64,000 nucleotides of DNA from Sphingobacterium paucimobilis HER1398 (lineage in GTDB: Bacteria > Bacteroidota > Bacteroidia > Sphingobacteriales > Sphingobacteriaceae): NCBI RefSeq assembly GCF_000416985.1, contig NZ_ATDL01000003.1, forward strand, positions 62,001 to 126,000. The letters are read 5' to 3'. Each line of letters begins with the position of its first letter. Position 1 is the first letter of the stretch. The position numbers were made by a program, and so were the translations under genes. Under the pieces are notes generated by a model. It saw nothing but the letters and a program-made list of their open reading frames with translations, was not told the origin of the DNA and searched no databases. This document shows, one piece after another, positions 16,442 through 24,299 of the stretch.

Positions 16442-16819
16442 CTAGAACGGCAAATCGTCATCATCAGCACCTGAAGAGCTGATATCAACAGGCGCAGGCA
16501 TATCTGCATACCCTGGAGTAGCTGCTCCACTACCTGTATTAGCTAATTTGGTCACGCGCCATGCAACTAATGAGTTGAAGTATGTAGTCACCCCTTCTTT
16601 GTTAGTCCAAGGACGTCCGCGAAGGTTAAACGATACTTCGACTTCTTCTCCAACAGCCAAGTTATCAAAGATATTAACTCTATCTTGTGTCGCTTCGAAG
16701 CGAATATACTCTACAAATTGTGGGTTCTCGGCGTATGCAACAATAAGATCTCTTTTCTTAAAAGACTCTGTAACCTGCTGTAAAGCACCGACTTCATGTA
16801 CTTTTCCTCTGATTTCCAT
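16442..16819 (-). CDS. DUF3127 protein with SSB-like C-terminal tail
   Basis: A 125-residue protein, counted from the ATG at 16819 (a TTG six bases upstream is less likely). The N-terminal ~90 residues, from MEIRGKVHEV through LIVAYAENPQFVEYIRFEATQDRVNIF to EVEVSFNLRGRPWTN, read like a five-strand OB fold and match DUF3127. A Gly/Ala/Pro-rich linker follows, then the acidic tail ADDDDLPF. That tip closely resembles the DDDIPF tip with which single-stranded DNA-binding protein recruits its partners. A role in DNA replication or repair is therefore likely but unproven. The gene is divergent from the THUMP methyltransferase gene. Confidence 0.9.
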   Translation of the reverse strand: MEIRGKVHEVGALQQVTESFKKRDLIVAYAENPQFVEYIRFEATQDRVNIFDNLAVGEEVEVSFNLRGRPWTNKEGVTTYFNSLVAWRVTKLANTGSGAATPGYADMPAPVDISSSGADDDDLPF

Positions 16820-16822
16820 ATT

Positions 16823-16830
16823 CAAAATTA
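16823..16830 (-). promoter_or_regulatory. TAnnTTTG box of the DUF3127 gene
   Basis: On the minus strand TAATTTTG ends three bases before the ATG at 16819, again implying a leaderless transcript if used. Confidence 0.3.
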
Positions 16831-16871
16831 TTAAACCATAAAATTACACATTTTTTGCGTTCTAGATTAAC

Positions 16872-16879
16872 TAACTTTG
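16872..16879 (+). promoter_or_regulatory. TAnnTTTG box of the THUMP methyltransferase gene
   Basis: TAACTTTG ends seven bases before the ATG at 16887. This predicts transcription starting at or within two bases of the start codon. A TTTG at 16854-16857 is only 14 bases upstream, shorter than the usual spacer. Confidence 0.5.
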
Positions 16880-16886
16880 CACAAAT

Positions 16887-18050
16887 ATGAAGGAAGTTTT
16901 CAACACCCCAAAAAAGGTGATCATCACATGCAATAAAAGACTATCACCTTACTTGCAAGAAGAAGTAGTAGCCTTAGGCTTCGATATTAAACGAGCATTC
17001 AACACCGGAGTTGAGTTATATGCCTCTGTAAACGAATGTATCAAACTTAATTTGAACCTACGTACTGCCAGTCAAGTACTGTATGAGTTAGGTTCTTTTA
17101 GAGCCAATAATCCTCAGGAACTCTATGAAGGTCTTCTAAAAATAGACTGGGAAAATATTATTCCTTTTGATGGATATTTTTCTGTAACATCCAATGTACA
17201 CAACGAAACCATAACTACACCACTATTTGCAAATGTCAAAGTAAAAGATGCTATCGTAGATCGAATAAAAGATAAAAAAGGTGTACGGCCCAATTCGGGT
17301 CCTGATTTTTTTAAATCCGTCATACACTTACATTGGATGGAAGATCGAGCAGAGATATTTTTGGATACTTCTGGCGAGACCTTGGCTAAGCATGGCTATA
17401 GAAAACACCCTGGAAAGGCTCCTATGCTTGAAGCTTTAGCGACATCCACCATATTAGCTACCAAATGGGACGGAAAATCACCTTTTGTCAATCCCATGTG
17501 TGGTTCTGGTACCCTAGCCATAGAAGCGGCACTAATTGCCCAAAATAGAATGCCTGGTCTACAGCGCATGAACTATTCCTTCATGCATTTCATCGGTTAT
17601 GACGAAAACGTCTTCTTTAGTGAAAGGAAGCTCTTGAAAGAGAAGGCTGACAAATCACAAACTCCTCCAATCATAGCCTCCGATATTTCTGAGCAAGCTG
17701 TAGAAATAGCAAAGATCAATGCGAAAACCGCAGGAGTAGAACATTTAATCACTTTTCAAGTTTGCGATTTTGCGGACACCACCGTTCCAAATGTACCTGG
17801 AGTTATTATGTTCAACCCAGAATACGGCGAACGACTAGGTACACATACCAAATTGGAAATCACTTACAAAAGAATAGGAGATTTCATGAAACAAGAATGT
17901 AAAGGCTATCGCGGTTATGTATTCACTGGTAATCCTGACTTAGCAAAAAAAATCGGCCTAAAAGCATCTAGACGCTTCGAATTTTTTAACGGTAAACTTG
18001 ATTGCAGGTTATTGCAATACGAGTTGTATGATGGCTCTAAAGACAGTTAA
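16887..18050 (+). CDS. THUMP-domain class I SAM-dependent RNA methyltransferase (RlmL/YpsC-like)
   Basis: A 387-residue protein with an N-terminal ferredoxin-like and THUMP RNA-binding part (about 1-160) and a Rossmann methyltransferase domain. The SAM-binding motif I is NPMCGSGTLAIEAALIA, and the catalytic motif IV reads FNPEYGERLG, a variant of NPPYGERL. It also has the conserved LDTSGETLAKHGYRKHPGKAP segment. By similarity to the N-terminal module of E. coli RlmKL it probably makes m2G in 23S rRNA. An HD-domain gene starts one base after its stop. Confidence 0.94.
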   Translation: MKEVFNTPKKVIITCNKRLSPYLQEEVVALGFDIKRAFNTGVELYASVNECIKLNLNLRTASQVLYELGSFRANNPQELYEGLLKIDWENIIPFDGYFSVTSNVHNETITTPLFANVKVKDAIVDRIKDKKGVRPNSGPDFFKSVIHLHWMEDRAEIFLDTSGETLAKHGYRKHPGKAPMLEALATSTILATKWDGKSPFVNPMCGSGTLAIEAALIAQNRMPGLQRMNYSFMHFIGYDENVFFSERKLLKEKADKSQTPPIIASDISEQAVEIAKINAKTAGVEHLITFQVCDFADTTVPNVPGVIMFNPEYGERLGTHTKLEITYKRIGDFMKQECKGYRGYVFTGNPDLAKKIGLKASRRFEFFNGKLDCRLLQYELYDGSKDS

Positions 18051-18051
18051 G

Positions 18052-18699
18052 ATGCAAGACATCATCGATCGTACGGTAATTTTTGTACAGAAGACATTAG
18101 AGGGGGCCGAAGCAGGACATGATTGGTGGCATATTCAGCGTGTATGGAACAATACAAAGCTGATTTTAGAAACAGAACAAGCTGACCGGCTGATATGTGA
18201 ACTTACCGCACTATTGCATGATATAGCCGACAGTAAGTTTCACAATGGAGACGAACATCTAGGCCCGCGTATAGCTGGTGAGTTTCTAACCTCTATCGGC
18301 GTAGACGAAACTACAATTTTGCATATACAGAATATTATTCTCAACATGTCTTTTAAAGCGTCTTTAGGTAAAATAGAATTCAACTCTAAAGAACTGGAAA
18401 TCGTTCAAGATGCGGATCGTTTAGATGCCATTGGAGCGATAGGAATAGCCCGAGCATTTACATACGGTGGATTTAAGAACAGAGAAATCCATAATCCCGA
18501 TATACCAATTCAATCGAATTTGGACAAGGAGTCTTATAAAAATACAACTGCCCCTACAATCAATCACTTTTATGAAAAGTTACTTTTATTAAAAGATAAA
18601 ATGAATACCCCTACTGCAAGACAAATAGCAGAAGACCGGCATGAATACATGAAGAGCTTTCTGCAACAATTTCATAGCGAATGGAATGGTTTAAAGTAA
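18052..18699 (+). CDS. HD domain phosphohydrolase
   Basis: A 215-residue cytoplasmic protein from the ATG at 18052, one base after the previous stop. Longer in-frame starts at 17998 or 18028 would overlap the upstream gene. The HD metal site is complete: the first His in DWWHIQRVW, His-Asp in LLHDIADSKFH, and the distal Asp in VQDADRLDAIGAIGIARAF. The set DWWH...HDIAD...DADRLDA is typical of the YedJ/YpgQ-like HD hydrolases, which act on nucleotides or related phosphate esters. The substrate is not known. It is probably co-transcribed with the methyltransferase. Confidence 0.92.
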   Translation: MQDIIDRTVIFVQKTLEGAEAGHDWWHIQRVWNNTKLILETEQADRLICELTALLHDIADSKFHNGDEHLGPRIAGEFLTSIGVDETTILHIQNIILNMSFKASLGKIEFNSKELEIVQDADRLDAIGAIGIARAFTYGGFKNREIHNPDIPIQSNLDKESYKNTTAPTINHFYEKLLLLKDKMNTPTARQIAEDRHEYMKSFLQQFHSEWNGLK

Positions 18700-18739
18700 G
18701 TTAACCATTTATTAACAAAAGTTTCCTAAATTAGGCAGT

Positions 18740-19585
18740 ATGAACTCTAAACATACTGTCTTTTTATTTTTAACAACCATCTTATTAACAATACTTTACA
18801 ATAACAGCTATAGCCAAAGAAGGGACTCTATTACCTTCGCCGGAATACAATGGAACACCTCTGCAGTCAGTAAAGGAATCCATTGGAAACAGGCCAATAT
18901 AAGCGATATCTTTAACAGTCGACAAGAAATAAACATCATAGAAATAGATCTAAAAAAACACAAAAACTCACTTCGTCTAGCAGCTCTTCCAAGGAGTTTA
19001 GAAAAAACGTCTGTACTAGCAGAAAAATCCCATGCGCGGGTAGCCATCAATGGAGGATTCTTTGACATGAAAAATGGAGGAGCCATAGATTTCATCAAGG
19101 CAGATAATCATGTGATTAATACTACAGCAAATCCTTCTATACGGGCCAATGCTTATTTTGTCTTCAACTCTAAAAAAGTGGAGATAACAACAGATTCAAC
19201 GCTGGCCTTCCATTACCCCAATGCTTTATTATCTGGGCCTCTCTTACTCGAAAAAAGCTTACAACAGAGACTTCCTAAAAACTCTTTTAATGACCACAGA
19301 CATCCAAGGACGGCTATAGCACTGAAGGATGACAAGCTGATTTTTATCACCGTAGACGGTCGAAATTCAAATTCGCAAGGTCTCAATCTAGAAGAACTCA
19401 GCAAAATCTTGCGATGGTATGGCTGTGAGGATGCTATGAACCTAGACGGTGGCGGTAGCACAACAATGTATATTAAAGGCCAACCAAATCGGGGAATAGT
19501 CAACTATCCAAGTGACAACAAGCAATTTGACCACCTGGGAGAACGCTCTGTTGCGAACATCATCTATTTGTTTTCAAAAAAATAA
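18740..19585 (+). CDS. Exported phosphodiester glycosidase (NAGPA/DUF2233 family)
   Basis: A 281-residue protein with a signal peptide (hydrophobic core LFLFLTTILLTIL, likely cut after the NNSYS region). The family motifs are ARVAINGGFFDMKNGG, HPRTAIALKDDKLIFITVDGR, and the C-terminal LEELSKILRWYG...AMNLDGGGSTTMYI. NAGPA removes GlcNAc from GlcNAc-1-P-6-mannose, and bacterial relatives cleave sugar phosphodiesters. It heads three consecutive exported genes (NAGPA-like, GDPD, EEP) with gaps of 21 and 1 bases, all predicted to attack phosphodiesters in the periplasm. Confidence 0.93.
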   Translation: MNSKHTVFLFLTTILLTILYNNSYSQRRDSITFAGIQWNTSAVSKGIHWKQANISDIFNSRQEINIIEIDLKKHKNSLRLAALPRSLEKTSVLAEKSHARVAINGGFFDMKNGGAIDFIKADNHVINTTANPSIRANAYFVFNSKKVEITTDSTLAFHYPNALLSGPLLLEKSLQQRLPKNSFNDHRHPRTAIALKDDKLIFITVDGRNSNSQGLNLEELSKILRWYGCEDAMNLDGGGSTTMYIKGQPNRGIVNYPSDNKQFDHLGERSVANIIYLFSKK

Positions 19586-19606
19586 TCAACCTTAAATCAA
19601 AAATAC

Positions 19607-20371
19607 ATGAAAAATCTAACCACATTACTTTTATCAATGTTGTTTATCAACTTAGTAGCCGCACAAGAAAGTAAGATTATAGCGCATCGTGGCGCCTGGA
19701 AAAATACCAATGCTCCACAAAACAGTATTGCCTCTCTGCAAGAAGCAATCAAACAAAAGGTATGGGGAAGTGAGTTTGATGTACATATGACCAAGGACGG
19801 AATACTTGTAGTAAATCATGATAATGATTTTTATGGCATTGATATAGCTACTTCTACCTATGAGCAACTCCTAGCAAAGAAGCATCCTAATGGAGAAAAT
19901 ATAGCTACTGCAGAAGAATATCTAAAAGAGGGGCTGAGACAAAAAAAAACAAAATTAATTTACGAGCTCAAAACCAACCGTCTTGGCCTTGAAGAAACAT
20001 TAAAATCTGCAGAGCTCTCCCTCGCTCTACTGAAACGATTAAAGACAAAAAATAAAGTTGAAATAATCGCATTCAGCTGGGATGCTTGCTTAAAACTACG
20101 ATCACTTGACAAAGCACTAAAAATACACTATTTAAATGGAGACAAAACTCCACAAGCTCTAAAAGAAGCATCTCTATCCGGGTTCGACTACAACACAAAT
20201 ACTCTTAAAAAAAGCCCCAATTGGATAAAAGAAGCCCAATCTTTAGGATTGAAGACTAATGTCTGGACTGTCAACACACAGGACGATATGGAATATTTTA
20301 TAGGTCACAAGATACATTATATTACTACTGACGAACCAGAGTTATTAAATACCACATTACATAAAAAATAA
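19607..20371 (+). CDS. Exported glycerophosphodiester phosphodiesterase family protein
   Basis: A 254-residue protein with a signal peptide (LTTLLLSMLFINLVAAQ, cleavage near residue 18). The GDPD TIM barrel shows IIAHRGAW, SEFDVHMTKDG and LVVNHDNDF, and ends with LKTNVWTVNTQDDMEYFI. The usual PENT motif reads PQNS, so a metal-ligand Glu is replaced by Gln. This may define a subfamily or alter the metal site. Family members split glycerophosphodiesters to glycerol-3-phosphate and an alcohol, and some attack teichoic acids. It is the middle gene of the phosphodiester trio. Confidence 0.92.
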   Translation: MKNLTTLLLSMLFINLVAAQESKIIAHRGAWKNTNAPQNSIASLQEAIKQKVWGSEFDVHMTKDGILVVNHDNDFYGIDIATSTYEQLLAKKHPNGENIATAEEYLKEGLRQKKTKLIYELKTNRLGLEETLKSAELSLALLKRLKTKNKVEIIAFSWDACLKLRSLDKALKIHYLNGDKTPQALKEASLSGFDYNTNTLKKSPNWIKEAQSLGLKTNVWTVNTQDDMEYFIGHKIHYITTDEPELLNTTLHKK

Positions 20372-20372
20372 C

Positions 20373-21206
20373 ATGAAAAGAACGATTATACTCTTATTCT
20401 TCTTGGGTTACCTTTGCCAGACGATCGCACAGGAAATACGAGCAGCGAGTTTCAATATCAGATTAAAAACAAGCAATGATGTCGGAAATCTATGGGACGA
20501 CCGTAAAGATGCACTCTGCAATTTGATCCGGTTTCACGAGTTCGAGATCTTTGGGATCCAAGAAGGCTTCATCGAACAACTAAAAGATATGCAGCAGCGG
20601 TTGAGCAATTATTCATACATAGGTGTTGGCCGAGATGACGGTGCCGAAAAAGGTGAACATTCGGCAATTTTCTATGATAACACTCGTTTTAAAGCATTGA
20701 AAAGCGGAACGTTTTGGCTGTCGGACACGAACACCGAAGTACCCAATAAAGGATGGGATGCAGCACTGCCAAGAATCTGCACATGGGGAATCTTTCAAGA
20801 TAAAAAGAATAGAAAAAAGTTTATTTTCATGAATACACATTTTGATCATGTCGGTACGGTAGCGAGACGGGAAAGTGCCAAGCAAATACTTGACAAGGCC
20901 AAAGAATTTGCACGAGATTTGCCCCTCATCTTAACAGGCGACTTTAATGTGGATGAAAACAGCGATGCATACCTTACTCTAGCAAATAGCGGAATAGTAC
21001 AAGACACCTATACACTAGCTCCATTAAAATACGCACCGAACTCAACCTTTAATGGGTGGGGCAAAAGGCTAAAAACCAGTGAGCGGATTGATCATATATT
21101 TATTACCAAACCTTTCAAGGTTGTGAAGTATGGCATACTTACGGATACGTATATGAACAAATTTCCATCGGATCATTTCCCCGTACTTAGCGTATTGAAG
21201 TGGTAG
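20373..21206 (+). CDS. Exported endonuclease/exonuclease/phosphatase family protein
   Basis: The 277-residue protein has a signal peptide (TIILLFFLGYLCQTIAQ). The EEP motifs are all present: AASFNIRLKTSND, FGIQEG with the metal Glu, FIFMNTHFDHVG, LILTGDFNVDENSDAY, and ERIDHIFI...PSDHFPVLSVL at the end. It belongs to the sphingomyelinase/DNase I-like phosphodiesterases common in Bacteroidota secretomes. It starts one base after the GDPD gene, so the two are translationally close. The likely role is release of phosphate or sugar from a phosphodiester substrate outside the inner membrane. Confidence 0.93.
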   Translation: MKRTIILLFFLGYLCQTIAQEIRAASFNIRLKTSNDVGNLWDDRKDALCNLIRFHEFEIFGIQEGFIEQLKDMQQRLSNYSYIGVGRDDGAEKGEHSAIFYDNTRFKALKSGTFWLSDTNTEVPNKGWDAALPRICTWGIFQDKKNRKKFIFMNTHFDHVGTVARRESAKQILDKAKEFARDLPLILTGDFNVDENSDAYLTLANSGIVQDTYTLAPLKYAPNSTFNGWGKRLKTSERIDHIFITKPFKVVKYGILTDTYMNKFPSDHFPVLSVLKW

Positions 21207-21226
21207 GTTTCTAGCATATACTTTCG

Positions 21227-21234
21227 TATTTTTG
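21227..21234 (+). promoter_or_regulatory. TAnnTTTG box of the DUF4197 gene
   Basis: TATTTTTG fits the -7 consensus and lies 12 and 18 bases before the two candidate ATG codons (21247, 21253). It supports a start downstream of the in-frame TTG at 21232. Confidence 0.45.
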
Positions 21235-21252
21235 CATCTTAATACGATGTAC

Positions 21253-22038
21253 ATGAAAACGAGAAATATTCTAGTCTTAAGCTTAATTTCTATCCCTCTT
21301 TTCTGGGGGATAGAAGCTTCTGGGCAAACAAAAAATCCACTATCTTCACTAGGTCGCATTTTGGGCACCAAGTCTCCATCCAACACCAAGCAGCAAGGCA
21401 CGACCAACACGATAACGCAGACTGAAGCGATTACTGGAATAAAACAGGCGTTGAGCAATGGCCTTACGAACAGCATAAATACCCTCTCTGTTAAAGATGG
21501 TTTTCTAGGAAATGCAGCTGTAAAGATTTTAATGCCAAAGGAAGCACAACAAATAGAAAAAACATTACGCTCCCTAGGCATGGGCAGTCTTTGCGACAAA
21601 TTTGTAGTTAGTTTGAACAGAGCAGCCGAGTCAGCCGTGAAAGAAGCTGCGCCCGTATTTGTCAGTGCTTTATCACAAATGACGGTAACCGACGCATTTA
21701 ATATTCTATTAGGTTCTGAACAAGATGCAGCGACTTCATTTTTCAAGCGTACAACTTCGACAGCACTTGCTTCCAAATTCAGCCCTATTGTCGAATCGGC
21801 CCTAGGCAAAAATAATGTAAGTGGCTACTGGACACAATTAACATCCGCTTACAATAACCTACCCCTCTCTCGCGAAAAAGTCAATACCGATCTTAATGCA
21901 TATGTAACCCAAAGGGCCATAGAAGGCTTATTTGTACAGGTCGCCACAGAAGAAATAAAAATCAGGCAAAATATAGTAGGATCGAGAAACTCAAACATTT
22001 TAAATGATGTTTTTGGCTGGGTAGACAAACAGAAATAG
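21253..22038 (+). CDS. DUF4197 domain-containing exported protein
   Basis: A 261-residue protein counted from the ATG at 21253; 21247 is an alternative. A signal peptide (ILVLSLISIPLFWGIEASG) precedes a helical domain. TQTEAITGIKQALSNGLTNSINTLSVKDGFLGNAAVKILMP is the typical DUF4197 start, and ALSQMTVTDAFNILLG and TTSTALASKFSPIVESAL are also family-like. The function is unknown and the protein is expected in the periplasm. It has its own promoter and is followed 21 bases later by pepT, so the two may be co-transcribed. Confidence 0.92.
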   Translation: MKTRNILVLSLISIPLFWGIEASGQTKNPLSSLGRILGTKSPSNTKQQGTTNTITQTEAITGIKQALSNGLTNSINTLSVKDGFLGNAAVKILMPKEAQQIEKTLRSLGMGSLCDKFVVSLNRAAESAVKEAAPVFVSALSQMTVTDAFNILLGSEQDAATSFFKRTTSTALASKFSPIVESALGKNNVSGYWTQLTSAYNNLPLSREKVNTDLNAYVTQRAIEGLFVQVATEEIKIRQNIVGSRNSNILNDVFGWVDKQK

Positions 22039-22059
22039 ACAGATAATAAACATTAACAT

Positions 22060-23325
22060 ATGGATCATTCAACTATAAACACAATAAAAGACTTCAAAGT
22101 TGCAGACCACTTTATACGTTACGTACAGATAGATACGCAGTCTGATGCGAGCTCCGCTACTTTCCCTTCCACCTCAAAACAACTTAACTTAAGCAAGCTC
22201 TTGGTCGAAGAGCTCTTAGCTATCGGAGTAAAGGATGCCCAGCTGGATGAGAATGGTTATGTATACGGTACCATCCCTTCAAACACAGACAAAAATGTTC
22301 CTGTGATCTGTTTTTGTTCGCACGTAGATACCTCACCTGATTGTTCTGGCAAAGACGTTAAACCCGTAATACACCATAACTATCAAGGCCAAGATCTTGT
22401 CTTACCGGATGATAATAGTGTCGTTATTAGATATACTGAACACAAAGATTTGGCTGAACAGATAGGCAATGACATCATCACAGCATCAGGGACTACTCTT
22501 TTAGGAGCAGACGATAAAGCTGGAGTTGCCGAAATTATGGATGCAGCAAGACTGTTAATAGCAAATCCCCAAATCAAACACGGCGACATCAAAATTCTCT
22601 TTACACCAGACGAAGAAATTGGTCGAGGAGTTGATTTTGTCAATTTAAAGCACCTCGGAGCCCAGTTCGCCTATACAATGGATGGCGAAAAAGCGGGTAC
22701 TATAGAAGATGAGACCTTCTCTGCTGACGCAGCAAAAGTGACGATACATGGTGTATCCGTACATCCTGGATTTGCAAAAAACAAAATGCAGAGTGCCATT
22801 AAAATTGCAGCTAAAATCATTGAAACCTTGCCTGTGGACCGATTGTCTCCGGAAAGCACTTCAGGCAAACAAGGATTCGTACACCCCACCAATATATCAG
22901 GTACGGTAGAAAAAGCAACGATAGATTTCATTGTGAGAGATCACCTGACCAGTAATCTTCAACAACATGAAGCCGAACTAGAAAAGATCGCTCAGGAAGT
23001 AGTCTCCCGATACCCAGGCTGCACCTACACTTTTGAGACCAAAGAACAGTACAGAAACATGAAAGAGGTTTTGGATCAGTACCCGCAAATCATGGAAATC
23101 GGTCTAGAAGCAATAGAACGTGCTGGTATGAAAGCAGAAAAACGCAGTATACGCGGCGGTACAGATGGCTCTCGACTATCTTTTATGGGATTACCTTGTC
23201 CAAATGTATTTGCAGGAGGGCATGCCTTCCACGGAAAAATGGAATGGGTCAGCATACAAGACATGGAAAAAGCAGTCAAAACTATCTTACATATCGCAGC
23301 ATTGTGGGAAGAGAAATCAAATTAA
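22060..23325 (+). CDS. pepT: Peptidase T (tripeptidase)
   Basis: A 421-residue M20B metallopeptidase that removes the N-terminal residue of tripeptides in the cytoplasm. Zinc and catalytic motifs are clear: CFCSHVDTSPD (His, Asp), LLGADDKAGVAEI (Asp), FTPDEEIGRG (catalytic Glu-Glu), YTMDGEKAG, and SIRGGTDGSRLSFMGLP...AGGHAFHGKMEW (final His). The dimerisation insert lies between about 210 and 330. Length is slightly above the 408 residues of the E. coli enzyme. Confidence 0.97.
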   Translation: MDHSTINTIKDFKVADHFIRYVQIDTQSDASSATFPSTSKQLNLSKLLVEELLAIGVKDAQLDENGYVYGTIPSNTDKNVPVICFCSHVDTSPDCSGKDVKPVIHHNYQGQDLVLPDDNSVVIRYTEHKDLAEQIGNDIITASGTTLLGADDKAGVAEIMDAARLLIANPQIKHGDIKILFTPDEEIGRGVDFVNLKHLGAQFAYTMDGEKAGTIEDETFSADAAKVTIHGVSVHPGFAKNKMQSAIKIAAKIIETLPVDRLSPESTSGKQGFVHPTNISGTVEKATIDFIVRDHLTSNLQQHEAELEKIAQEVVSRYPGCTYTFETKEQYRNMKEVLDQYPQIMEIGLEAIERAGMKAEKRSIRGGTDGSRLSFMGLPCPNVFAGGHAFHGKMEWVSIQDMEKAVKTILHIAALWEEKSN

Positions 23326-23344
23326 CCAATATATTTTTAATAAC

Positions 23345-23671
23345 ATGAAAAAAGCAGCAAGCATACTCTCATTTCTATTTTGCCTTGTAGGTTCTTTATT
23401 TGCACAAGAGCAACTCGAACTCCAAGGAAAAGTTACCGATGGGAACAATGGATCTATAAAAAACATAACAATCACGATCAAAGGGAAGGAAGAAACTATC
23501 CAGACAAATGATGTCGGATCGTATCGTACAACAATTCCAGAAGGAAAGCAGGTCGTCAAATTTTCAGCTCCAGGATATGCTTCCAAAACTATCATTATAG
23601 AAGTCGTCGACAATACACAATTAGACGTTCAGCTGGATAAAATTCAAAATTCAAAATCATCTCGTTTATAA
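23345..23671 (+). CDS. Small exported protein with CarboxypepD_reg-like domain
   Basis: A 108-residue protein from the ATG at 23345; the longer open frame upstream overlaps pepT and does not look coding. A signal peptide (AASILSFLFCLVGSLFAQ) is followed by one carboxypeptidase regulatory-like beta-sandwich (ELQGKVTDGNNGSIKNITIT through GYASKTIIIEVVDNTQLDVQL). This domain normally sits at the N-terminus of TonB-dependent receptors, but here it stands alone and there is no barrel. Function is unknown. The 19-base gaps on both sides suggest it is in the pepT-nitroreductase unit. Confidence 0.85.
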   Translation: MKKAASILSFLFCLVGSLFAQEQLELQGKVTDGNNGSIKNITITIKGKEETIQTNDVGSYRTTIPEGKQVVKFSAPGYASKTIIIEVVDNTQLDVQLDKIQNSKSSRL

Positions 23672-23690
23672 GCAATCAACAAACAATATC

Positions 23691-24260
23691 ATGAAGAAAA
23701 AAAACGATGTCTTAGAGGCAATCCACTTTAGAAGAACGGTAAATCAGAATAGCTTTACCTCGGAAGAAGTAAGTAAAGAGGACATCTTGACCATACTAGA
23801 AGCCGCAAATGCAGCTCCAACGCACAAACGTACCCAACCATGGCGATATGTAATATTTAGAAAAGAAGGACTACAACGCTTAGGTACTGAACTGGCACGA
23901 ATTTATAAATCCATTACACCTACGGAGAAATATACCGAGGTAACGGAGCAAAACATGGCAAAAAAGGCTACTATGTCTAATGTTGCCATCGCTATCGTTG
24001 TAAACTATACAGGGGATGTTCCAGAATGGGAAGAGCTTGCCGCTACAGCATGTTCTGTAGAAAACTTATGGTTAGCCGCCCACTCTTTAAATATTGGAGG
24101 ATATTGGGCAACTCCAGGATTAATAAATCATCTTGGCGGATTTTTAAACCTAGAAGAAAATCAAAAATGTATTGGGATCTTCTACTTAGGACATCATCAG
24201 GCTGAATCACGTGAACCTGTACGAACACCGATCGAAGACAAAATCCGTTGGGAAGAATAA
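23691..24260 (+). CDS. Nitroreductase family protein
   Basis: A 189-residue FMN-dependent oxidoreductase. Typical elements are the N-terminal IHFRRTVNQNSF with the FMN-phosphate arginines, ANAAPTHKRTQPWRYVIF, the helical dimer part, and GGYWATPGLINH and CIGIFYLGHH near the C-terminus. The short length resembles the YdjA/minimal nitroreductase group. Such enzymes reduce nitro compounds, quinones or enones with NAD(P)H; the natural substrate is unknown. A strong terminator follows. Confidence 0.93.
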   Translation: MKKKNDVLEAIHFRRTVNQNSFTSEEVSKEDILTILEAANAAPTHKRTQPWRYVIFRKEGLQRLGTELARIYKSITPTEKYTEVTEQNMAKKATMSNVAIAIVVNYTGDVPEWEELAATACSVENLWLAAHSLNIGGYWATPGLINHLGGFLNLEENQKCIGIFYLGHHQAESREPVRTPIEDKIRWEE

Positions 24261-24266
24261 AAAGCG

Positions 24267-24298
24267 AAAGAGCAAAGACTAATAATCTTTGCTCTTTT
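24267..24298. terminator. Bidirectional terminator
   Basis: A perfect 12-bp stem, AAAGAGCAAAGA/TCTTTGCTCTTT, has a 7-base loop and is followed by Ts on the plus strand. It lies between the nitroreductase gene and the convergent anti-sigma-like gene and can serve both. Confidence 0.88.
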
Positions 24299-24299
24299 A

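Noticed and set aside
21232-21252. TTG start for the DUF4197 gene
   Set aside because: The TTG lies inside the TAnnTTTG promoter box, so it would not be transcribed.
23165-23344. Upstream extension of the small CarboxypepD_reg gene
   Set aside because: The extension overlaps pepT and precedes a clean signal peptide at 23345.
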